In this document: positions 47,391 to 57,403 of the stretch, one piece after another
How positions within the stretch are numbered: the stretch's first letter is position 1
Layout: each line of letters starts with the position of its first letter
Source: CAVQNQ01 sp963714205
GTDB lineage: Bacteria > Acidobacteriota > Terriglobia > Bryobacterales > Bryobacteraceae
Direction: 5' to 3'
Length of the DNA: 64,000 bases
NCBI GenBank assembly: GCA_963714205.1
Contig: CAVQNQ010000002.1
Span: 1,612,001 to 1,676,000, forward strand
Program-made: the position numbers and the translations under genes
Notes under the pieces: model-generated
The model's input: the letters and a program-made list of their open reading frames with translations, nothing else
What the model was told of the DNA's origin: nothing
The model's database searches: none

Positions 47391-48254
47391 TCAGTTTCCG
47401 GAGGGACCGGACGCGCGCGCAGCCAGGCCGAGCATCCCCCAGTCGCTCAGCAAGGTTGTCCGCCCCCGGCCGTTCGGCACTTTGGCTTCGTGGATCTCGA
47501 ATGCAGCTACACCCTTGTTCTTGACCGTCACCAGCGCATGCCCGAATAGCCAGCCTCTTTCGTACTCCGCACTCTCACGCAGGTGGCCGCCGGAGCTGAG
47601 CATCGACACGTAAGTCACACCCTCGAGCTCGAGCCGCAGCATCTCGTGGATGTGCCCCGCGATCACGTACTGCACGCCGTACTTCCGGGCAAGCTGGTGT
47701 AAGGCGAAGTCAGGGTTCCGCAGGGCCACCGGGATCAACCAGGAGGGTCTGTGCATCACGACGAACCGCAGCGGTTGGGCCGCATGCGCCTTCAGGTCGG
47801 ATTCGAGAAAGGCCAGTTCGCCGGCCGGAAGTTCGTCGGATCGGCTGTTATCCAGTATGGTGAAGTGCGCCGGCCCATAGTCGATCCCGTAGTGCAGGGG
47901 ATGCGCCGCGTGCTCCCGATAGAGCTGCTCCGATGCCGCCGACCAGATGTCGTGGTTTCCCGGCGCGAGATACAGCGGGATCTTGCGGTAGGGATCTAAG
48001 ATCCTCTCCACCTCCCGCCATTCCGCGGCGGCTTGCGCGTCGTCGCCTCCCTGGATGGTATCTCCAACTCCGATGACGAACGCCGGGTGCTCCGCCGCCA
48101 TTTCGCTCCAGACCTGCTCGTACACTCCCGCGAGCGGTTCCCCGGTCCGGTCCCCCACTATCGCGAACCGGAACTCGTCCGCGGGCGCGCATACCAGCCA
48201 ACCGGCCAGCAGTGCCGCCGCCACAAGTATGGCTATTCGACGCATCGGAGTCAT
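47391..48254 (-). CDS. Exported calcineurin-like metallophosphoesterase
   Basis: 287 aa from ATG 48254 with a signal peptide (RRIAILVAAALLAGWLVCAPA). Metal-ligand motifs of the superfamily are present: FAIVGDRTG, VIGVGDTIQGGDD, LAPGNHDIW, FVVMHRP, VIAGHIHEM. It probably acts periplasmically on an unknown phosphoester. It is divergent from DUF2891 across 36 bp, so the two may be co-regulated. Confidence 0.88.
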   Translation of the reverse strand: MTPMRRIAILVAAALLAGWLVCAPADEFRFAIVGDRTGEPLAGVYEQVWSEMAAEHPAFVIGVGDTIQGGDDAQAAAEWREVERILDPYRKIPLYLAPGNHDIWSAASEQLYREHAAHPLHYGIDYGPAHFTILDNSRSDELPAGELAFLESDLKAHAAQPLRFVVMHRPSWLIPVALRNPDFALHQLARKYGVQYVIAGHIHEMLRLELEGVTYVSMLSSGGHLRESAEYERGWLFGHALVTVKNKGVAAFEIHEAKVPNGRGRTTLLSDWGMLGLAARASGPSGN

Positions 48255-48290
48255 TTTCGCAGATCCGCGCCGGCAGTTATCATAGCAGGC

Positions 48291-49349
48291 ATGATCCGGC
48301 TGCTTATCCTCGGTATACTGCTCTCCGGGGGCCTGGTGGCAGATTCCGATTTCGATCCGGCCCAGGCGGCGCGATTCGCCAGGCTGGCGCTTGACTGCAT
48401 TCACAAGGAGTATCCCAATAAAATCGCCCACTCACTGAATTCGGATGCCGATGTGAAGCCGCCGCGCGAGCTGACGCCGGCCTTTTACGGCTGCTACGAC
48501 TGGCATTCTTCGGTGCACGGGCATTGGCTTCTGGTCCGCCTGGCGCGCCTCTTTCCGGAAGCGCCTTTCACGCCCGAAGCGCGCCTGGCTTTGGCGCAGA
48601 GTTTCACCCCGGCGAAAATCGCGGAAGAGGTGAAATATATTAACGCGGAGGGGCGTATCGGTTTCGAGCGGTCTTACGGCCTGGCTTGGCTGCTGCAACT
48701 CGCCGCCGAGCTGAGAGAGTGGGACGATCCACAGGCGCGCCAGTGGTCCGTGACACTGCGGCCGCTCGAAGAGGCCGCCACCGCGCGCGTCGCTTCCTGG
48801 CTGCCCAAGCTCGATCATCCTATCCGCACGGGAGAGCATAACAACACGGCGTTTGGAATCGGGCTGATGCTCGATTATGCGCGCGTTACCGGCCACGTGG
48901 AATTCGCCAAACTGGTCGCATCGCGGGCGCGGGATTATTACCTGCGCGACCGCATGTGCCCGCTTTCGTACGAGCCATCCGGCGAGGACTTCCTTTCCCC
49001 GTGCCTGGCTGAAGCGGACGCCATGCGCCGCGTCCTGCCCCAGGACGAGTTCCAACGATGGTTCACGGCTTTTCTGCCCGCCGTGGATCTGGAGCCAACG
49101 CGCGTTACCGACGTGACGGACGGCAAACTTTACCACCTCGCCGGCCTGAATTTGAGCCGCGCGTGGATGCTGGAGGGCATCGTCTCGAAACTTCCCGCGG
49201 GCGACGCGCGCCGCCGGGCGTTCACGGCGCTCGCCGGCAGGCTCCGGCAAGCGGGCCTCGAGAGTATCAAGAGCGAGCACTACGAGGGCGGCCACTGGTT
49301 GGGGAGCTTCGCGGTTTACCTGGTGAGCGGCCGCGGTCTGCCGATATGA
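48291..49349 (+). CDS. Exported DUF2891-family protein
   Basis: 352 aa from ATG 48291 (GCAGG just upstream), with a signal peptide (IRLLILGILLSGGLVA). The DUF2891 alpha/alpha-barrel-like body reads FARLALDCIHKEYPNKIAHSL, PAFYGCYDWHSSVHGHWLLVRLARLFP, RTGEHNNTAFGIGLMLDYAR, DFLSPCLAEADAMRRVLP, and AGLNLSRAWMLEGI. The family is of unknown function; the conserved His/Asp clusters suggest an enzyme, possibly glycan-directed. Confidence 0.82.
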   Translation: MIRLLILGILLSGGLVADSDFDPAQAARFARLALDCIHKEYPNKIAHSLNSDADVKPPRELTPAFYGCYDWHSSVHGHWLLVRLARLFPEAPFTPEARLALAQSFTPAKIAEEVKYINAEGRIGFERSYGLAWLLQLAAELREWDDPQARQWSVTLRPLEEAATARVASWLPKLDHPIRTGEHNNTAFGIGLMLDYARVTGHVEFAKLVASRARDYYLRDRMCPLSYEPSGEDFLSPCLAEADAMRRVLPQDEFQRWFTAFLPAVDLEPTRVTDVTDGKLYHLAGLNLSRAWMLEGIVSKLPAGDARRRAFTALAGRLRQAGLESIKSEHYEGGHWLGSFAVYLVSGRGLPI

Positions 49350-49544
49350 CTCCCGGCGCCGTCGGTCACCATGAATTCTGATTCGGCCAAATGCCTCGCT
49401 CATGCGTCTCGATAAGAGGAGAGTACCGACACGCCGAGCCATTCTAAAATCGAAAGCCGCGCCGCCAGAACCATCCGGGAGATCTTCGAATCCGGGCGGC
49501 CGCTGACCTATATCCGCTCTTCCGAAGAACGGCGCGTCGCCGGG

Positions 49545-50945
49545 TTGTTGCGGGAGGTCGCCGGGAGTCTGCCCGGCGGCGCCCCGATGAGCGTGTGGGA
49601 ATGGAGCCTTACGGAGGGGATGCGCCGGAACGGCGGGGCGCCCGAGGCGGGCTCCGCGTCGCCCCGCGCCGTGCTGGACTTCATTTCGGCATATCCCCAC
49701 CCCGCCATCTTCCACCTCAAGGATTTCCATGAGCCGCTGCGTGAATCCGCGGAGATCCGGCGCCGTCTGCGGGATATTTACGCGGAATGCCTCGACCAGC
49801 GCAAGTTCGTCGTGATTTCATCTCCGGTGCACTACATCCCGGAGGAGATCGAGCGGAGCGTCCTGTTTTTAGATCTCCGAACGCCCGACGTGATCGAGCT
49901 GGCGGAGTTCTTGCGGGAAGAGGAGCAGCGGCTCTTTCCGGACGGCCAGGGCGCCGGCGAAGAGTTACGCAACCAGCTGGCGCGGGCTCTCGTGGGCCTC
50001 ACCTCGGACGAAGCCCGCTACGCCTTACGCCGCGCGCTGGCCAAGAGCCGGAAGCTGGGGCCGGAATCCATCCCGGCGCTGCTCGAAGAGAAGCGCCTCC
50101 TGGTCAATCGCACGGGCGTGATCGAGTTCATCTCGGAGCCGGCCAGCCTGGGCGACGTGGGGGGGCTTGAAGGCCTCAAGAGATGGCTGATCGAGCGCCG
50201 CAAGCTGTTCGAAATGCGCGACAGCCTGAGCGCCGAAATCGTGCCTAAAGGGATCCTCATGATGGGCATCCCCGGTTGCGGAAAGAGCCTGTGCGTGAAG
50301 GCCATCGCCGCCAACTTCCAGCTTCCGCTGTATCGCGTGGACATGGTGGAGATCTTCTCCGGCCGGCACGGGAAGCCCGAGGGCGCCTTCGTGGCGGCTT
50401 GCAAGATGATGGAGGACATGGCGCCCGCGGTGCTCTGGTTCGACGAGATCGAGATGGGGCTCACTTCCGCCGACTCGGGCGGGGAGCAGGGGCGCATTTT
50501 TGCTTTCTTCCTCACCTGGATGCAGGAGAAGACCCGAGGGCTGTTCGTGGCCGCCACCGCCAACCGCATCGACCTTCTGCCCGCCGAGATGATCCGCAAG
50601 GGGCGCTTCGACGAAGTGTTTTTCGTGGACCTGCCGATTGAAGAGGAGCGCTGCGAGGTTTTCCGGATTCATCTGAGCCGCCGGGGCGTGGATGTTTCGG
50701 GCGTCAACCTGGAACAACTGACGGGCCTGACCAACGGCTGGACGGGAGCGGAAATCGAGCAGTGCGTGGTCTCGGCGATGACGCAGGCGCGCCTGGCGGA
50801 CCGGGCGGTGACCGAGCAGGATCTCATCAAGACCGCCGTGAAAATCGTTCCCCTGTCGCGCACGATGAAGGAGCAGATCACGCACATACGAAGCTGGGCC
50901 TTCGAGCGCGCGGTGCGAGCGACGCCGCACCCAACCGGCCGGTAG
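49545..50945 (+). CDS. Ycf46-like AAA+ ATPase; true start unresolved
   Basis: 466 aa from TTG 49545, but protein-like sequence in the same frame continues upstream for about 40 codons (SRAARTIREIFESGRPLTYIRSSEERRVAGLL) to a TAA at 49413, without ATG, GTG or TTG. So either a non-canonical start (ATC 49449) or a one-base error hides the start (ATG 49402 lies one frame off). The N-terminal region (AILHLKDFHEPL, FVVISSPVHYIPEEIERSV) and the AAA core (Walker A GIPGCGKSLCVKAIA; Walker B VLWFDEIEMGL; FVAATANRIDLLPAEMIRKGRFDEVFFVDLP) match the Ycf46 family. A cytoplasmic remodelling ATPase; substrate unknown. Confidence 0.82.
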   Translation: MLREVAGSLPGGAPMSVWEWSLTEGMRRNGGAPEAGSASPRAVLDFISAYPHPAIFHLKDFHEPLRESAEIRRRLRDIYAECLDQRKFVVISSPVHYIPEEIERSVLFLDLRTPDVIELAEFLREEEQRLFPDGQGAGEELRNQLARALVGLTSDEARYALRRALAKSRKLGPESIPALLEEKRLLVNRTGVIEFISEPASLGDVGGLEGLKRWLIERRKLFEMRDSLSAEIVPKGILMMGIPGCGKSLCVKAIAANFQLPLYRVDMVEIFSGRHGKPEGAFVAACKMMEDMAPAVLWFDEIEMGLTSADSGGEQGRIFAFFLTWMQEKTRGLFVAATANRIDLLPAEMIRKGRFDEVFFVDLPIEEERCEVFRIHLSRRGVDVSGVNLEQLTGLTNGWTGAEIEQCVVSAMTQARLADRAVTEQDLIKTAVKIVPLSRTMKEQITHIRSWAFERAVRATPHPTGR

Positions 50946-50974
50946 GCGAAGGCGGCGGAAACCTCCGGTCAGTA

Positions 50975-52570
50975 TTAATTGGCTCCCACGTTGTATCCAG
51001 TGCCGCTCGGTATGGTATTCCCGTAATAATCTACTGTTCCGACGTTGATACCGAACAAAGCGGGAAGCGATAGGCCCTTGCCGATCATGGGAGAAGTGCT
51101 CAGCAACCGGTAGGCGGTCAATGTGGAGAGCGCGTCGGGGTTGTCGATAGAGCCGCCGGTGCCTGGAGCCGTGAGTCTCGGGTCCAAATTAAAGCCCACG
51201 GCGCCGCCGGAAAGGATCTCCTGGCCCGTGCCCGAGCGCCAGGCGGCGAGGCTGGCGTAGCTCCCGCCATTCCACCGTAGCGTCAGCGCGGCGCCGCTGG
51301 ACCAGTAGTCGTTGCCCTGGAACTCCAAGCCGCTCTGCCCGGGGGCCACATCGATCACAGGCACCCCGCCGGTGGTTACAAGGATGTTATTCCAGACACT
51401 CACTCCCGTGGTCGCCGATTGGAAAAGGATCGCTCGCGTCGAAGCCGGCGCGGGCGCTACAAAAACAGTGTTGTTATAGATAGTCTCCGATTGGATGCCG
51501 CTTCCGCCGTTCCATAGATCGATAGCGCCGATGCCGTTCTTTCGGCCATCGTTCTGGCTGATGTTATAGCGGATCGTGTTATTGTTATGCGGCCGCGCTC
51601 CGGAGTACTGCGCGAGGAGATAGCCCGCGCCATCGTTGTCGTGGGAGTAATTGTACTGCATCACCGAGCTGGTGACGCCGCCATCGAGATCGAAGCCATC
51701 GCCATCGGTGACGGAATTGGTGTGATTGTGGTGCGACTCGTTGTACTGGATGGTAACGTTGTTCGAGTCATAGGCCCAGATGCCCACCGGGCCCCCGTTG
51801 GCGGTGTTGTTCGCCCCGTTGTTGTAGGCGAGCGAACGTTCGATGACTACTCCATTGGCGCTCCCGATCACGATGCCGCTGCCGGAAGAGCCGGACGTGC
51901 CGGCAAGCCCGGCATTGTTGTAAGCCTGGCAGTGCCCCACGTAGATGTTGGCGTGCGGATAGCCCACCGAGGACATACTCGTCTCCGCGTACATCTCGAT
52001 GCCCGCGGTGCCGTTGTCGTGAACCGTTGTGTTGGTGATGCTGACGTTGGTGTAACCGGTCATCCCGGCCCAACTGCCGATCACGATCCCGCCTTCTCCA
52101 AAGCCGCCAATGTCCGCGCTGTCGATGCGGATGGTGTCGAACTTCACGGGGCCGGCTTGATCGGCATAGAAGCTGATGCCGGCTTGAGCGTTCTTGCTGG
52201 CCCCAGAACCGGCAAAATTGAGGTTCGAGATCGCAAAACCGGCCGTGTTGTAAACGTAAAGGCCGGCTCCCGTGCCCGCCGAAATCGTGGCGCGTCCGGT
52301 GCCATAAGAAGTCAGCTGGATGGGGTTCGCCGCGGTTCCGGAACTCGTATTTCCGAACTGGAGAGTCCCGGAAAAGGTGGCGCCGCCCCGGAATAGAATT
52401 CTGTCGCCTGCCTGGTAGTGGTTCTTATTAACCTGGGCAATGCTCTTCCAGGGCTGACTGGCAGTTCCAGCCTGTTTGTCGTTTCCTGACGGGCTTACAT
52501 AATAATCGGCCGCCAGCGCGGGCACGGCGGCAAGGAGCAGAAGAGCAGTGGCGAACCCACGGGTGTACAT
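50975..52570 (-). CDS. Secreted right-handed parallel beta-helix protein
   Basis: 531 aa from ATG 52570, signal peptide ending ALAADYYVSPSGND. The long Asn/Gly-rich repeat region (VVIERSLAYNNGANNTANGG, VTIQYNESHHNHTNSVTDGDGFDLDGG, SVMQYNYSHDNDGAGYLL) is the pectate-lyase-like parallel beta-helix of polysaccharide lyases and epimerases. DGDGFDLDGG with nearby His/Asn could be a metal or catalytic site. It could act on plant or microbial polyuronides; the substrate is not determinable. It follows the DUF1501 gene by 160 bp. Confidence 0.82.
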   Translation of the reverse strand: MYTRGFATALLLLAAVPALAADYYVSPSGNDKQAGTASQPWKSIAQVNKNHYQAGDRILFRGGATFSGTLQFGNTSSGTAANPIQLTSYGTGRATISAGTGAGLYVYNTAGFAISNLNFAGSGASKNAQAGISFYADQAGPVKFDTIRIDSADIGGFGEGGIVIGSWAGMTGYTNVSITNTTVHDNGTAGIEMYAETSMSSVGYPHANIYVGHCQAYNNAGLAGTSGSSGSGIVIGSANGVVIERSLAYNNGANNTANGGPVGIWAYDSNNVTIQYNESHHNHTNSVTDGDGFDLDGGVTSSVMQYNYSHDNDGAGYLLAQYSGARPHNNNTIRYNISQNDGRKNGIGAIDLWNGGSGIQSETIYNNTVFVAPAPASTRAILFQSATTGVSVWNNILVTTGGVPVIDVAPGQSGLEFQGNDYWSSGAALTLRWNGGSYASLAAWRSGTGQEILSGGAVGFNLDPRLTAPGTGGSIDNPDALSTLTAYRLLSTSPMIGKGLSLPALFGINVGTVDYYGNTIPSGTGYNVGAN

Positions 52571-52729
52571 GTGAAATCTCCCGAGTTGAGGTCCTGTCCT
52601 GACCACAATCGGTCCACGACGGTATACCACGATCGCTCCTTGATTGTGATCAGCAACACATCCTAACAAACCAGGCGCCGAATCAGACTATTGACTTTAG
52701 ATAGTAAACGTTAAAGAGTCCAGCTAAAA

Positions 52730-54088
52730 CTATACAAATGCCGGCGTCTGATACCCGAAATTGTGCAGATTCGGGAAGACATAGTCCAAGTCCGCTTGCG
52801 CGAGGCCGAACCATTTCGCCAGAGCGCCCATGTACTGATCCTCGGAGGTGCTGGGAACCCACGTGCCGCGGGTCCCGGAATCGTCCGGGCCCGATAGCGT
52901 GAGGGTGGGGAACGTGCCGTACAGATTGCCGCCGTTCACGGCGCCTCCCATGACCAGAGAGTGGCTGCCCCATCCGTGGTCGGTGCCGGCGTTGCCGTTG
53001 GGCTGAAAAGTGCGGCCGAAGTCGGACTCGGTGAATGTGGTGACGTTGCTCTGTACACTGAGCAGGCCCATGGCCTGGTCGAAAGCCGCCAGCGCGGCGG
53101 CGAGGTTGGTGTAGAGGGTCACCTGCTGCGGCAGTTGATTCGAGTGCGTATCGTAGCCGCCCTGGCTGCAGAAGAAGATCTGGCGGGTGGCGCCGAGCGC
53201 GCCGCGCACTTGGATGAGCTTGGCCACCTGGGCCAATTGCGTGCCGATATCGGTGCTTGCAAACGTCACGCCCAGGCTGCTGCTGCCGGCCACCGCGGCA
53301 TTCACAGCCTGAGCCACGGCGATGGCGTCCGTCAGCGAACTCTGCGCCGCTTGAATGAGGGTCACGCCGCTCGAAAGGCTGAGCATGTTTTGCAGGGCGG
53401 TCGATCCCGGATCGGTGGCGGGCGCCACCAGTCCGAAATTGCTGGTGTTCACGGTGGAGGGCTGGGTGGTCTCGCCGATCAATTGCAGCGCGTTGCCGCT
53501 GATGCTGATGCAAGGCGGCACCACGGCGCCGGAAACGCCGGCCAGCTTGTCGGCCAACCGCCCGGACCAGCCGGTGGTGGCGCCGCCCTGCGGCACGGCG
53601 TTCTGCCACTCGTTCTGCTGGTCGGAATGCGAATAGAGGTTCACCGGCAGGGGCACGGAGGTTAGCTCCGGCAGGCCGTTCGACCCGTGCGGCACCGGCT
53701 GCACCAGCGTGCCCGCGTTGGCCACGAGCGCCAGGCGCTTGGAGGAGTTGTACAGCGGCGCGATGGGCGCGAAGCTGGGGTGCAAACCATAGTTGGCGTT
53801 GGTGGCTGGGTCGTGAATGGCCACGAGCGAGCTCTGTGCGAGGGCCAGGTTCTGGCGGATCTTCTGGTAGTTGGCGTACGTGGCAGTGTCGTTGGGAACC
53901 AGCATGTTGTTGGCATCGTTGCCGCCGAACAGGAAGATGCACACCAAAGCCTTGTAATCGCCGGACGATTGCGCCCGCGCGGTCATCAGGCCGGCCCGTC
54001 CGAAGGCCGCGGCCGCGCCGAGGGTGGAAAGCGTGCGACCACCGAAGCGGAGAAAGTCGCGACGCGATCGAAGCTGCTCGAATGTCAT
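52730..54088 (-). CDS. DUF1501 protein, TAT-exported
   Basis: 452 aa from ATG 54088, chosen because AAGGGGAG lies about 10 nt upstream and directly after the DUF1800 stop. The N-terminus has a twin-arginine signal (LRSRRDFLRFGGRTLSTLGAA). DUF1501 is a sulfatase/alkaline-phosphatase-like superfamily; blocks seen are CIFLFGGNDANNMLVPND, FCSQGGYDTHSNQLPQQ, TFTESDFGRTFQPNGNAGTDHGWGSHSLVMGGAV. It normally pairs with DUF1800, as here, in an operon of unknown role common in soil Acidobacteriota, Planctomycetota and Verrucomicrobiota. Confidence 0.9.
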   Translation of the reverse strand: MTFEQLRSRRDFLRFGGRTLSTLGAAAAFGRAGLMTARAQSSGDYKALVCIFLFGGNDANNMLVPNDTATYANYQKIRQNLALAQSSLVAIHDPATNANYGLHPSFAPIAPLYNSSKRLALVANAGTLVQPVPHGSNGLPELTSVPLPVNLYSHSDQQNEWQNAVPQGGATTGWSGRLADKLAGVSGAVVPPCISISGNALQLIGETTQPSTVNTSNFGLVAPATDPGSTALQNMLSLSSGVTLIQAAQSSLTDAIAVAQAVNAAVAGSSSLGVTFASTDIGTQLAQVAKLIQVRGALGATRQIFFCSQGGYDTHSNQLPQQVTLYTNLAAALAAFDQAMGLLSVQSNVTTFTESDFGRTFQPNGNAGTDHGWGSHSLVMGGAVNGGNLYGTFPTLTLSGPDDSGTRGTWVPSTSEDQYMGALAKWFGLAQADLDYVFPNLHNFGYQTPAFV

Positions 54089-54104
54089 GGCTATGGTTCT
54101 CCCC

Positions 54105-56891
54105 TTACCGTTCGATTTCATATTGCGGCGCGGCCGCCGCGGCATAGAGCGCGCTGCGCACGCGCGACGCCAGACTGGTGGATGCGCTGGCGGCAGTGGT
54201 CAGAAGGCCGCGCACATTGGTATCCATTTCGCCCCGGAAAAGCGCCTGGTTGAGCGCCTCCACCAGGTCGGGCGGATTGTTGGCCAAGTCCTGCAAATTC
54301 GTGAAGTCCACTTTGATGCCGGCGGAGATGCCGTTGCTGGCCACCAGGTAGGCGAAGTTGGCGCGCGCCAGGGCGGTGGCGGCGTTCAGCGCCTGGAACT
54401 CGGGCGCCACCGGCGGCGGCGTGACACCGGGGACGCTGACGGTATAGAACGGTGAGAAGTAGCTGAACACGCTGCCTGGCGTGAGCGGGTCCTGGCCCAT
54501 GATGTTTGCCTGGTTAGTAAGGGCATCCGGCGCAGTAATGGCCGCGTTGAGCGAGCGCAGCAGTCCAGTGGCGTAGAGGATCGGTTCCGCCAGCTTGCCG
54601 GTGCCTTCGCTCTGTGCTTCGGGATCGGTGAGCAGCGCGGTAATCACGGCTTGCAGGTTGCCCTGGGAAGACTGGAATGCGGCCGCCACGCGGCCCACAT
54701 AAGCCGGCGAAGGGTTGCTCAGCACGAACCGCTGAATCAGCCGGTAGGAGACGAACGGCGCCAGGTTGGTCTGCTGCCCGATACAATCGAGCGCCTCGCT
54801 CAGGTCGCTCTCCGCCGTCCCGCCGGCGGCGATGACGCAAGGAACCGGCAGGTTAATGTTCTTCTGGGTCGTATCGTGATAATTCTCGAACGCCACCATA
54901 GGTGCGAAGTAGTACGCCATGTTGGGCCAGAGCGAAGCGAAGCCGGGCGTTTCGCCATAGGTCCAGCCGGTCATCACCTTAGCCATTTCCGAGACGGTGG
55001 TCTGGTCGTATTCGGGGACCGTGGCGCCGCCGGAGGTGATCGGAACACCTGTGGAATCGAGCTGCACCAGGCCGAGCGTGAAGAGTTGCATCAACTCTCG
55101 CGCGTAGTTCTCGTTGGCCGCCGTGCCGGTAGCGGGATTGGCCTTGACGTTGTTCACCATGTCGAGAAAGTAGCCCATCGCGGGATTCAGAGTGATGGCT
55201 GCCAGAAGGTTGCCGTATGTGCCGAAAGCGTAGTCGCCCATCAGCCGCTGGTAGGACACCATCTGCTCGAACTGCACGTCCTTCACGGCGGAGGCCACCA
55301 GAATCTGTGCCAGGGCGAACGAGGCGCGCTGGCGAAGCTGGTCGCTGCCGGTTAGGGCGACGTTGAAGAAGGCCGTCTGCAGGCGGGCCACGCCTTCGGT
55401 GGTGCTGTCGGGATCGGGCCACGCGCTGGCGGGCATGGCAAACTGCGCGGCGAGCCAGGCCGACGGCCCCATGGTCTGAAGGTCCGCAACGCTTTGTGGC
55501 GTGGGTCCCCAGGTGGTCATTTCAAGGAAGCGGACCGCGTCGCTGTATGCCATCTGCTCGTTCGCCACGCGCACGGGCACAGCGACCGGGGTTGAGGTGG
55601 CCCCGCCGGGGTTGGGATTGGTGACCTTGACCGCCGCCAGACGCCCCACCGGCATCGCCACCGTGGCGGTGGCCGTGAGCTGGGTGTCGGACACGAACGT
55701 AGTGGGCAGCGCCGCGCCGGCAAAATAGATAGCGGCTCCGTTCGCAAACCCGGTTCCGTTAACCGCGATGGTCAGATTGCCGGGATTCACCGGGTTGGGA
55801 GTCACCGACGTGACAACCGGCAGAGGGTTCTCAAGATTCACGGTCGCGCTGGCCTGGACCGTGGGCTCGAAGTGGCTGACGGCGGTCACCGTTACCGTTG
55901 CCGGATTCGGCAGATCGGCGGGCGCGGTGTAGACGCCCATGGCCGAAATTGTCCCGGTCGTGGGGCTGCCTCCCGCTTGTCCGTTGACCTCCCAGATCAC
56001 CGCCTGGTCGTTGGTGTTGGTCACCGCGGCCGTGAGAGACAGCGTGGCGCCGCAACGTATGGTGCGGCTATTGGGCGAGACTGTCACGGTGACGGGCGAA
56101 GTCGCTGAGTTCAAGACCGGTACCGAGACCCCATTTTGCGAAGTCACACCGCCGATGGTTGCCAGAATCGGCTGATCGCCGTTCGCCACCAGCGGGACGA
56201 CCGCGTCGATCTGGTACTCTCCGGGGGCGACTATGCCAGCGTACTGCACCGTTGCCGCCACGCCGCCGATGGTTATGTGCAGCAGGCTGAGGCTCGCGAG
56301 CGGCGCGGGGCTGCCCACCAGTTGGCCGGCGGGCAGGGCGGGTGTCGTGGGGCCCAAGCCGGTAGCGTAAATCTGCAGCGTTTCGCCGGGCTGGGCAGGC
56401 CGCGATGTGGCCGCGCTCCCGAAAAATCCCGCCGGCGCTACTAACACGCCATCGGTATTATGCCGGGCGGCCGCATATTTCGCCTGGAAGGCGAAGAACC
56501 CCGGCGAGTAGGCTTGAAGAGTCGCCGTGCTGGTAGCGGTGCCGGAAGGGCTGTTGACCTGCACCTGCACCGGCCCGATAGTGGCGTCCGTGGGTGCCTG
56601 CACGTTCAGCAGCACGGGACTCACGTAGGAGATCGCGGCCTTCTTGCCGTCGATCAGGACGCTCACGTTATCGAGCGTGGTCGGCAGCGTGTTTCCAGTG
56701 AAGTCGGACGCCTGCCAGGACCGCGTGGTAGCGGCCAGCCCGGTGCCATAGATCGAGACCCATGAACCACTCTCGATGGCCGGCGCGCCGCTGGCGTTGT
56801 TCGAGATACCGGTAATTTGCGGTCCAGTAGTGGTTTGGCTGAACAGGGTGGACCCAACCAGGAGCAATCCACACAAACAGGCTCGTCTCAT
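54105..56891 (-). CDS. DUF1800 protein with N-terminal IPT/TIG and Ig-like domains
   Basis: 928 aa with a signal peptide (MRRACLCGLLLVGSTLFSQ). N-terminal about 250 residues resemble acidobacterial repeat domains (ITGISNNASGAPAIESGSWVSIYGTGL, YATGLGPTTPALPAGQLV, ADGDQPILATIGG-type strands). Ig-like and IPT/TIG segments follow (VTSVTPNPVNPGNLTIAVNGTGF). The DUF1800 core begins near residue 450 (DAVRFLEMTTWGPTPQSV, ENYARELMQLFTLG, QRFVLSNPSPAYVGRVAAAF, LLRSLNA). It is 16 bp before DUF1501 and co-transcribed. Confidence 0.9.
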   Translation of the reverse strand: MRRACLCGLLLVGSTLFSQTTTGPQITGISNNASGAPAIESGSWVSIYGTGLAATTRSWQASDFTGNTLPTTLDNVSVLIDGKKAAISYVSPVLLNVQAPTDATIGPVQVQVNSPSGTATSTATLQAYSPGFFAFQAKYAAARHNTDGVLVAPAGFFGSAATSRPAQPGETLQIYATGLGPTTPALPAGQLVGSPAPLASLSLLHITIGGVAATVQYAGIVAPGEYQIDAVVPLVANGDQPILATIGGVTSQNGVSVPVLNSATSPVTVTVSPNSRTIRCGATLSLTAAVTNTNDQAVIWEVNGQAGGSPTTGTISAMGVYTAPADLPNPATVTVTAVSHFEPTVQASATVNLENPLPVVTSVTPNPVNPGNLTIAVNGTGFANGAAIYFAGAALPTTFVSDTQLTATATVAMPVGRLAAVKVTNPNPGGATSTPVAVPVRVANEQMAYSDAVRFLEMTTWGPTPQSVADLQTMGPSAWLAAQFAMPASAWPDPDSTTEGVARLQTAFFNVALTGSDQLRQRASFALAQILVASAVKDVQFEQMVSYQRLMGDYAFGTYGNLLAAITLNPAMGYFLDMVNNVKANPATGTAANENYARELMQLFTLGLVQLDSTGVPITSGGATVPEYDQTTVSEMAKVMTGWTYGETPGFASLWPNMAYYFAPMVAFENYHDTTQKNINLPVPCVIAAGGTAESDLSEALDCIGQQTNLAPFVSYRLIQRFVLSNPSPAYVGRVAAAFQSSQGNLQAVITALLTDPEAQSEGTGKLAEPILYATGLLRSLNAAITAPDALTNQANIMGQDPLTPGSVFSYFSPFYTVSVPGVTPPPVAPEFQALNAATALARANFAYLVASNGISAGIKVDFTNLQDLANNPPDLVEALNQALFRGEMDTNVRGLLTTAASASTSLASRVRSALYAAAAAPQYEIER

Positions 56892-57031
56892 GGCACCTCC
56901 GTGGATATATCAACCCAAAGTTCCATCCTGCCACCCAGGCTTCGTGATAATAAGTGCGGAACACAGCTCGGGCGTGTGTGGAACTATACAGTCGGCTTGC
57001 GGCTTGGGAAAACCGCCCCTAGTTACAGCGG

Positions 57032-57403
57032 CTATGGCCGGTAGGTCGCGCTGGCGGTGTCGGTCTCCCAGAGCCGCACCTCTGCGACGCGCACGCCTTG
57101 GCGCGGAGCCAGGTCTTCGCTCACCCGGTCGAATATGTACTTGACCATGTTCTCGGCGGAGGGGTTGAGGTGATCGAAAGGAGGGAAATCGTTGAGCCAC
57201 TGGTGGTCCATGCGGTCGAGCACGGCATGCACCACCTTTTTGAGTTCGACGAAATCCACCAGCAGGCCGATGGAATCGAGCTCGGCGCCCGCGATGGTCA
57301 CCTGGCAGCGGTAGTTGTGCCCATGTACGTTCTCGCACTTGCCGCGGTAGTTCCGCAACGCGTGGCCGGCGGCGAAGGTCTCTTCGATGGTCACTTCAAA
57401 CAT
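57032..57403 (-). CDS. queD: 6-carboxy-5,6,7,8-tetrahydropterin synthase
   Basis: 123 aa. Makes 6-carboxytetrahydropterin from dihydroneopterin triphosphate, the step before QueE in queuosine synthesis. Zinc ligands H14 (AAGHALR), H27 and H29 (VHGHNY) and the conserved C23 are present, with the WLNDFPPFDHLNPSAENMVKYI and late E/H region. Its start overlaps the DinG-like gene's stop by 8 bp. queE and queC lie 29 kb away in this window, so the pathway is scattered. Confidence 0.93.
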   Translation of the reverse strand: MFEVTIEETFAAGHALRNYRGKCENVHGHNYRCQVTIAGAELDSIGLLVDFVELKKVVHAVLDRMDHQWLNDFPPFDHLNPSAENMVKYIFDRVSEDLAPRQGVRVAEVRLWETDTASATYRP

